From positions 2,366-14,641 of the forward strand of contig DLHV01000157.1 of assembly GCA_002483395.1 (NCBI GenBank): DNA of 12,276 bases. Reading direction: 5' to 3'. Shown here in pieces: positions 7,671-12,276 of this stretch. Source of the DNA: Chloracidobacterium sp. UBA7659. GTDB lineage: Bacteria > Acidobacteriota > Blastocatellia > Pyrinomonadales > Pyrinomonadaceae. The position numbers and the translations under genes are program-made. The notes beneath the pieces were generated by a model. It was not told the origin of the DNA, did not search any database, and saw only the letters and a list, made by a program, of their open reading frames with translations. Positions within the stretch are counted from its first letter, which is position 1, and each line of letters begins with the position of its first letter.

Positions 7671-8363
7671 CTAATTCAAATAACGTCCGAACCACTCGGC
7701 CGCCAGCTCTGCGACGACATTGAGTTTGCCGGGTTCTTCAAACAGATGACTTGCTCCCGGAACAATTTTCATTTGCTTTACGCACTCAAGCTTCGCATAT
7801 GCCTGCTCGTTAAGTTTGACCACCTCATAATCGAGCCCGCCAACGATCAATAAAACAGGCGATTTCACTCTTGTCAATTCGTCGCCCGTCAGATCCGGCC
7901 GCCCTCCGCGCGAAACTACCGTCCCCACCGATTCACCGAGTAAAGACGCGGCGATCAGTGCCGCTGCTCCCCCTGTGCTCGAGCCGAATATCCCGATCTT
8001 CAGATGCTTTGTTTCTTCGAGACTCTTGAGCCAGTTGGCAGCCGCAACAAGTCTTCCCGCAAGGAGCCCGATGTCGAAGCGCAGGTGGCGCGTGTAAGTG
8101 TCGACTGATTCTTCTTCATGTGTCAATAGATCAAAGAGAAGGGTTCCAAGGTTTGCATCGCGAATCACACCGGCCACAAATTTATTACGCGGACTGTGCC
8201 GGCTGCTGCCTGAACCGTGAGCGAACATCACAATGCCAGAGACACCTGCCGGCACTACCAATTCGCCTTCCAGTACCACGGAACCCGCGGGAATCTCGAC
8301 CGGTCGATTAATAACCTCCGGCCCGGCCATATAGGTTTGGTCTTGTTGCGCTTGCGGTTTCAC
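7671..8363 (-). CDS. Alpha/beta hydrolase, dienelactone-hydrolase-like
   Basis: This is a 230-residue cytoplasmic hydrolase. It has an oxyanion-type HGSGSSRHSPRN stretch (49-60), the nucleophile elbow GSSTG (127-131, Ser129), the acid in VGGLD (Asp178) and the base in GASHLF (His206), so the catalytic triad is complete. Related proteins are found beside, or fused to, phosphoribosyltransferases in stress-type clusters; the natural substrate is unknown. The start is GTG 8363, supported by AGGAG 8 nt upstream, which lies inside the 3' end of the erythromycin-esterase-type gene. ATG 8330 (residue 12) is the alternative. The 3 nt gap to that gene implies translational coupling. Confidence 0.9.
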   Translation of the reverse strand: MKPQAQQDQTYMAGPEVINRPVEIPAGSVVLEGELVVPAGVSGIVMFAHGSGSSRHSPRNKFVAGVIRDANLGTLLFDLLTHEEESVDTYTRHLRFDIGLLAGRLVAAANWLKSLEETKHLKIGIFGSSTGGAAALIAASLLGESVGTVVSRGGRPDLTGDELTRVKSPVLLIVGGLDYEVVKLNEQAYAKLECVKQMKIVPGASHLFEEPGKLNVVAELAAEWFGRYLN

Positions 8364-8366
8364 GAT

Positions 8367-9740
8367 CTATACTCCTGTCGGGAATGTTTCCATCACTTCA
8401 CCGGCTTCCCACTCGACGGAGCGTTCAAGCGGTTCGACGGCGCGTGTTTCGTCAATGTGAATAACGGCATCGAACTGGCCTGCCAAACTGGCATGGAAAT
8501 AATGGCTTTGCCGCTCGGTTTCCGGGCGATAGATGACACCGATGGCGCGTTCAAGGAGGGGTGATTTCAGCGCAGCATTGGCGGGGCTTCCCTTCGGCAT
8601 TAACACGAGGAAACGGTCAATTCCCACGTCGTGAAATAAACTCTCATAGCTGCCGGGCAGTGCCGGACGCACGAACTTGCGCTCTGCCGCGCCACCCCAG
8701 TCCGAGGCTGCGGTCACGGTACCCTCAAAGGTCGTAAAGCCGATCGACACCGCGTCGCTCCCGTAACGCTGTCGCGTTAGCTGGCCGACATTCCATTCGT
8801 GACGTCTGCCCATTTCCGTAGCGCGAGCATCACCAAGGTGCGAATTGTGTTCCCAAACGACGATCTTGGCCTTTTCATTCATCAGGGTACGGTGGTGCTC
8901 GAGAGCAACCAACGTTTCCATCATGTGCAGATCGCGAAGGTTCCAGGACGAAACGTCGCTACGATACATCGTGCGATAGTACTGTTCTGCGTTTTTGACG
9001 AGCCGCGCGTTTTGCTCGGCAAAGAAGAAATCGTCTGCCGCAACGCGGCCATCGCGGTGTGCAAGCTCGGCGGCACGATCGTGCATTTCGACCAGTTGGC
9101 TGACAACCTCCTCCTCGCACGACTCCGCGATCCCTAACCCTGCCGCGTAACCGTAAGCCTGGGCATCTTCACCAAAATGGTCGAAGCACGCGTACCGCGC
9201 CCGCGCCCTTTTTGCACCCGCGGGATCGATCTTATCGAGGTAACGCAACACCACCTCCATCGAAGTGTGCAAACTATACAGATCCAGCCCATAAAAACCT
9301 GCTTTCGGCACCTCCTCTTTAAGGCCATCGTTGTGCGAACGCAGCCAGCCGATGAAGTCGAGCACATCGGCATTGCGCCACATCCACGCCGGAAACCGCT
9401 TAAAGCCGCCCATCGCCTCTACCGCGTCTGTATCCTCTCCGGACCCGCAAACGTATCGGTTAAGGCGATAGGCGTCGGGGAAATCGGCTTCCACGGCCAC
9501 AGCCGAAAAGCCCTTTTCCCGAATAAGTCGTTTGGTAATCTGAGCCCTTTCCCGGTAAAACTCGTGTGTGCCATGCGAGGCCCCACCCAGCAAAACGAAT
9601 CGGGCCTCACCGATAAAATCGAGCAGTGGGTCGTAATCCGTAATTTCGCCGGGGCGCAGCACGTGGGCTTCCTGCCGCACAATATCTTCAATAAGTATAG
9701 GACTGACGTCCGGCATAGTATCTTTCAGATCGCTTTCCAC
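8367..9740 (-). CDS. Erythromycin-esterase-family protein
   Basis: This 457-residue soluble protein is of the EreA/EreB/succinoglycan-type esterase fold. Conserved stretches are ASHGTHEFY (54-62, with H56 and H59), VEADFPDAYRLNRY (83-96, with E84), a WEHNSHLGD motif (296-304, with H298 and H301) and NVGQLTRQRYG (317-327). These correspond to the His/Glu residues known to matter in EreB. The usual Glu of the LGEASHG motif is Gly53 here. Members in stress clusters are unlikely to be macrolide-resistance enzymes; the true substrate is unknown. The gene starts at GTG 9740, 5 nt after the phosphoribosyltransferase stop, without a clear Shine-Dalgarno, so coupled translation is likely. ATG 9716 (residue 9) is an alternative start. 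Confidence 0.92.
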   Translation of the reverse strand: MESDLKDTMPDVSPILIEDIVRQEAHVLRPGEITDYDPLLDFIGEARFVLLGGASHGTHEFYRERAQITKRLIREKGFSAVAVEADFPDAYRLNRYVCGSGEDTDAVEAMGGFKRFPAWMWRNADVLDFIGWLRSHNDGLKEEVPKAGFYGLDLYSLHTSMEVVLRYLDKIDPAGAKRARARYACFDHFGEDAQAYGYAAGLGIAESCEEEVVSQLVEMHDRAAELAHRDGRVAADDFFFAEQNARLVKNAEQYYRTMYRSDVSSWNLRDLHMMETLVALEHHRTLMNEKAKIVVWEHNSHLGDARATEMGRRHEWNVGQLTRQRYGSDAVSIGFTTFEGTVTAASDWGGAAERKFVRPALPGSYESLFHDVGIDRFLVLMPKGSPANAALKSPLLERAIGVIYRPETERQSHYFHASLAGQFDAVIHIDETRAVEPLERSVEWEAGEVMETFPTGV

Positions 9741-9745
9741 GCCGG

Positions 9746-10420
9746 TTATGCAATTTGCGCCGCATGTTGCAGTTCCATTTCAGACTCGGCGAGGAGTTTG
9801 CAGACTTCTTCATCGGACGTCTGCGAAAAATCCCGGTACCACAGGCCGACGGCGTAGAAAGGCTCGGGCATCACCGCGCAAACGCACCAAACCTCCGCCT
9901 CATCTTTCAACTGCTCGCACGTGTCTTCCGACGCGACCGGAACAGCAACGATGATCTGTGTGGGCTGCTGAGTTTTTATTGAACCGATCGCCACCCGCAT
10001 AGATGCACCGGTAGCAAGTCCGTCGTCCACTACAATGACGGTTTTCCCACGCAAATTCGCCGCGGGCCGATCGCCTCGATAAAGACGCTCACGCCTTGCA
10101 AGTTCCAGGTTTTCACGCTCGACGACTCTCTCGACCATCGCGTCGGTCATCCGCAGTGAATTGACGATCCCCTCATTTATAAAACTCACTCCGCCGGAGG
10201 CAACCGCCCCGAATGCGAACTCCTCGTGACCCGGAAGGCCGAGTTTACGTACGACCAGAATGTCGAGCGGCAGATGTAAGGCACGGGCCACCTCATATGC
10301 GACCGGGACGCCGCCGCGCGGTAGAGCAAGCACTATAGCTTCGCTTCGACTATCGAGGCTCGCCAGTTTCTTCGCTAACAGTGTCCCAGCCTCGCGACGA
10401 TTCCTGAATCCATTAAACAT
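9746..10420 (-). CDS. Phosphoribosyltransferase-fold protein
   Basis: This 224-residue protein is of the type I phosphoribosyltransferase fold. The N-terminal half has ALPRGGVPVAYEVA (32-45), LDILVVRKLGLPGHEE (52-67) and a flexible region. The PRPP-binding motif VIVVDDGLATGAS (128-140) carries the acidic pair D132/D133. Proteins of this kind are usually annotated as predicted phosphoribosyltransferases, and are often linked or fused to dienelactone-type hydrolases; the nucleobase or other acceptor is unknown. AGGAGG (10426-10431) sits 5 nt before ATG 10420, an ideal ribosome-binding site. It is the first gene of the minus-strand operon and follows the sigma-54-like promoter at 10480-10496. 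Confidence 0.93.
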   Translation of the reverse strand: MFNGFRNRREAGTLLAKKLASLDSRSEAIVLALPRGGVPVAYEVARALHLPLDILVVRKLGLPGHEEFAFGAVASGGVSFINEGIVNSLRMTDAMVERVVERENLELARRERLYRGDRPAANLRGKTVIVVDDGLATGASMRVAIGSIKTQQPTQIIVAVPVASEDTCEQLKDEAEVWCVCAVMPEPFYAVGLWYRDFSQTSDEEVCKLLAESEMELQHAAQIA

Positions 10421-10479
10421 ATCCGCCTCCTGCCACGCCCTTAGCCTTCCGTAAAAACTCTATGAATGACATATATGCT

Positions 10480-10496
10480 TGCAACCTGCGTACCGC
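10480..10496 (-). promoter_or_regulatory. Sigma-54-type promoter of the phosphoribosyltransferase-formate dehydrogenase operon
   Basis: On the minus strand GCGGTACGCAGGTTGCA has GG and GC exactly 10 nt apart, GG.ACG in the -24 element and TTGCA in the -12 element. The predicted start near 10469 gives a ~49 nt leader before ATG 10420. Confidence 0.5.
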
Positions 10497-10700
10497 TTTT
10501 GAGAGCCGTTCGTTGGGCATTATTGCGTGTTAAAACGTGCCACTTTCCCTATCGTGTGACAGACTCGCGCATGGCGCCTTGGTCATAATCGCGAAAAAAT
10601 CCGCACTTCAGATGCCGTTCGTCCCCTAATGCTGTTCCTTGCTACTCAGCGAAAGCCAATGAACAGAGCGATAAGAACGGACATAAAGGCTGTTCCATAT

Positions 10701-10717
10701 TCGGCACAACTGTTGCT
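10701..10717 (+). promoter_or_regulatory. Sigma-54-type promoter of hsp20
   Basis: TCGGCACAACTGTTGCT keeps GGCAC and TTGCT with GG (10703-10704) and GC (10715-10716) 10 nt apart. It is the best match in the window to YTGGCACGNNNNTTGCW. The predicted start near 10728 leaves a ~39 nt leader containing AGGAGG. A small GTTG/CAAC inverted repeat (10712-10723) overlaps the -12 element. Confidence 0.55.
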
Positions 10718-10766
10718 CACAACCGTGGCGGAAGTGACAAACTATATACTCAGATAGGAGGTAGGA

Positions 10767-11336
10767 ATGAGCGAAAGTAAAGAAAAGAAAGAGCTCTTGA
10801 CGACCGGTACAACGCCCGAAAAACTCGTTGACGAGAGAGTTGTTCAAATGAAAACCACCCCGTTCTTCGTCGAAGCCGAAAAGATGTTCGAAAGAATGGC
10901 AGAGCTGACCAAGGAGACAGCGTTCAAAGCGTTTGAATTTTTCCGGCAACGTGGGGGCGAATTCGGCAAGGAATTGGAAGATTGGTTTCGGGCCGAAAGT
11001 GAGATCCTTCGCGCGGTGCCCGTCGAGGTTACTGAGTCGGACAAGAACGTATATGTAACAGCCGCCGTTCCCGGATTCAAACCCGAGGAGATTGAGATCA
11101 GCGTTAAAGACAATCTTTTGATCCTGAGCGGCAAAACGGAAAAACATGATGAGAAGACGGACGCGAACGTCGTTTATACAGACTGGGAGAGCAATCGCTT
11201 TTTACGGCAATTGACGCTGCCAAGCATGGTCGCGGCTGAGGACGTCAAGGCAGAATTGAAGGACGGAATTTTGCAGTTGACGTTACCTAAGATCGCATCG
11301 CAAGAAGCTAAACACATTGCGGTGACGGCTGGCTGA
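10767..11336 (+). CDS. Hsp20/alpha-crystallin small heat-shock protein with DUF2934-like segment
   Basis: This is a 189-residue ATP-independent holdase, cytoplasmic. Residues 1-50 are charged and helical. Residues 52-83 (AFKAFEFFRQRGGEFGKELE then DWFRAE) match the DUF2934 pattern of a short amphipathic helix pair. The alpha-crystallin domain spans about 84-178, with VPGFKPEEIEISV, a loop around 124-140, and the signature A162-ELKDGILQLTLPK. The C-terminal tail has IAV (184-186) in place of the usual I-x-I/V oligomerisation motif. AGGAGG (10756-10761) is 5 nt before the ATG. It is divergent from the phosphoribosyltransferase operon and shares its control region. The longer N-terminus compared with the usual ~140-150 residue bacterial Hsp20 comes from the added segment. 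Confidence 0.95.
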   Translation: MSESKEKKELLTTGTTPEKLVDERVVQMKTTPFFVEAEKMFERMAELTKETAFKAFEFFRQRGGEFGKELEDWFRAESEILRAVPVEVTESDKNVYVTAAVPGFKPEEIEISVKDNLLILSGKTEKHDEKTDANVVYTDWESNRFLRQLTLPSMVAAEDVKAELKDGILQLTLPKIASQEAKHIAVTAG

Positions 11337-11579
11337 TCTCCCAAAGCCGCGTGGCAAATTAAGAAGATTTCCGCTACGACCACATTGCCGATTCCGGATC
11401 TCAAAATGCTCCGAAATCGGCGATCTTTAATAGAGGTGTGCCCCGGAAGGGCCGAATGGATTGGAGGCGTCACTATTTCCGATCGGATTTTCGACGATTT
11501 TACTGGCAAACAAGGCCACATTCGACTAAGATTATCTCGGAAACCTGTTGGTTAAACTGTTTCGACGGAGGGTGATTGG
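11337..11579. other. Intergenic region between hsp20 and the GltD-like gene
   Basis: About 240 bp. It contains the imperfect inverted repeat at 11387-11421 and a Shine-Dalgarno (GGAGGG, 11567-11572) for the downstream gene. No GG-N10-GC promoter with TTGC is found here. A TAAGAT near 11527 could be a -10 box, but it lacks a good -35, so no promoter is called. Confidence 0.4.
11387..11421 (+). terminator. Candidate hairpin after hsp20
   Basis: GCCGATTCCGG (11387-11397) and CCGAAATCGGC (11411-11421) pair over 11 positions with one mismatch around a 13 nt loop. Only a short, weak T stretch follows (GATCTTTAA), so it is an imperfect intrinsic terminator or an mRNA 3'-end stabilising hairpin about 50 nt after the hsp20 stop. 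Confidence 0.35.
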
Positions 11580-12276
11580 ATGTCTGACGGCTTATTGCCA
11601 GGCTCTACGCCGATTATTTCTACGGACCTCATCGACCGCAAATGGGTCGATGTAAATATTCCCTGCCAGTCTGCCTGCCCGATCATGACCGATATTCCGG
11701 GCTATATCGAGGCAATAATCCACGAGGATTATCAGACAGCGTACAAGATCAATCGCCTTGACAACGTATTTCCGGGCGTTCTCGGACGCGTGTGTCACCG
11801 ACCGTGCGAAAAGGTCTGCCGGCACGGTCGCGAAGGCCTCGGCGACCCAGTGCAGATCTGTTTCTTAAAACGATCTGCGTCCGATTTCGGCATAAAGCCG
11901 CTTGAACTAGATATAAAATCGAACGGTAAAACGGTATGCATCATCGGTGCCGGGCCCTCAGGCTTGACCGCCGCAAACGATCTCGCGATCAAGGGATACA
12001 CCGTTACCGTTGTCGAGCAATACGAAGAAGCGGGCGGCATGATGCGGTACGGCATTCCCGAATTCCGGCTGCCGTACGATATCGTCCGAAATGACGTCAA
12101 ATCGATCACAGATCTGGGCGTGACGATCAAGACGAACACTCGGATAGATTCGTGGGACGAACTGGAATCAATAAAGAAGCTATACGACGCGGTGATCGTT
12201 TCCGGTGGGTGTATGCTTCCGACAAAATTCAACCTTCCGGGCCTCGATGCCGACGGCGTTTTCTGGGGCCTCGATT
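11580..12276 (+). CDS. GltD-like FeS/FAD NAD(P)H oxidoreductase subunit (3' part outside window)
   Basis: The frame from ATG 11580 stays open to the window edge (232 residues). The N-terminal 4Fe-4S-binding domain carries C29 and C33 (PCQSAC), then C72, C76 and C80 (VCHRPCEKVC), and C94. The FAD-binding Rossmann motif is IIGAGPSGL (121-129), followed by GGMMRYGIPEFRLP (152-165), the signature of glutamate synthase small subunit and NfnB/SudA-type oxidoreductases. Such subunits move electrons between NAD(P)H, FAD and FeS partners. There is no GltB-like large subunit in view, so it need not be glutamate synthase. With a formate dehydrogenase alpha subunit nearby it may be the NAD(P)-linked partner (inference). 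GGAGGG 7-8 nt before the ATG supports the start. In-frame TTG/GTG alternatives are unnecessary. Confidence 0.93.
   Translation, partial: MSDGLLPGSTPIISTDLIDRKWVDVNIPCQSACPIMTDIPGYIEAIIHEDYQTAYKINRLDNVFPGVLGRVCHRPCEKVCRHGREGLGDPVQICFLKRSASDFGIKPLELDIKSNGKTVCIIGAGPSGLTAANDLAIKGYTVTVVEQYEEAGGMMRYGIPEFRLPYDIVRNDVKSITDLGVTIKTNTRIDSWDELESIKKLYDAVIVSGGCMLPTKFNLPGLDADGVFWGLD

Larger units (their letters stand above)
10421..10766. other. Divergent control region between the operon and hsp20
   Basis: About 350 bp with no gene. It carries two outward-facing sigma-54-like promoters (minus strand 10480-10496, plus strand 10701-10717) whose predicted starts are about 260 bp apart. The space between could hold activator sites. 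Visible there are a minus-strand TGGCACG (10534-10540) lacking a -12 partner, and weak inverted arms TCGCG/CGCGA (10565-10569, 10590-10594). No FNR-type TTGAT-N4-ATCAA is present. Confidence 0.5.

Noticed and set aside
10523..10545. Minus-strand TGGCACG as a further sigma-54 promoter
   Set aside because: The -24 half is perfect, but there is no TTGC or even GC at the required 10 nt spacing.
10626..11147. 173-codon minus-strand frame opposite hsp20
   Set aside because: Antisense shadow of the Hsp20 reading frame; no ribosome site or family pattern.
11592..12232. Minus-strand open frames at the right edge
   Set aside because: Antisense to the GltD-like gene with its cysteine and FAD motifs.

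Overview
The window is a 12.3 kb piece of bacterial chromosome of roughly even base composition. No phage, insertion sequence, CRISPR array or RNA gene is visible. It fits a Gram-negative soil or subsurface bacterium that combines eukaryotic-type protein kinases with DUF2934-type domains, a combination common in Acidobacteriota. That placement is an inference; no phylogenetic marker gene is present.

Layout, left to right. (1) The left edge cuts a minus-strand gene (1-647) for a Ser/Thr-kinase-like protein whose key catalytic residues are replaced, so it is probably a pseudokinase. (2) After a ~400 bp intergenic stretch, a plus-strand gene (1051-1632) encodes a two-CxxC zinc-ribbon-type protein resembling the BCAM0308 family. 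(3) A plus-strand gene (1930-4605) encodes a full-length P2A-like cation ATPase with the Ca2+-pump ligand set. (4) A five-gene minus-strand block runs 10420 -> 4611: phosphoribosyltransferase, erythromycin-esterase-family protein, alpha/beta hydrolase, an 80-residue CxxC protein, and a Mo/W formate dehydrogenase alpha subunit with active-site Cys. Spacings are 5, 3, 39 and 84 nt, so this is very likely an operon. (5) Divergent from it is an Hsp20 chaperone with a DUF2934-like segment (10767-11336). (6) The right edge cuts a GltD-like FeS/FAD NAD(P)H oxidoreductase (11580-12276), a plausible electron partner for the formate dehydrogenase.

The gene set (small heat-shock protein, phosphoribosyltransferase, esterase/hydrolase pair, P-type ATPase, BCAM0308-type protein, formate dehydrogenase) resembles the stress and low-oxygen survival clusters seen in several phyla, such as the low-oxygen-activated locus of Burkholderia cenocepacia. 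I recall that comparison from the literature and did not compute it here.

The main new observation is regulatory. Four of the transcription units start just downstream of a sequence with the sigma-54 architecture (GG-N10-GC with GGyAy and TTGC/TGC halves): before the BCAM0308-like gene, the ATPase, the minus-strand operon and hsp20. The predicted transcription starts lie 21-49 nt before the start codons. This suggests that divergent and separate units are wired into one RpoN-dependent regulon. The kinase gene instead has a TATAAT placed so close to its ATG that a leaderless mRNA is predicted.
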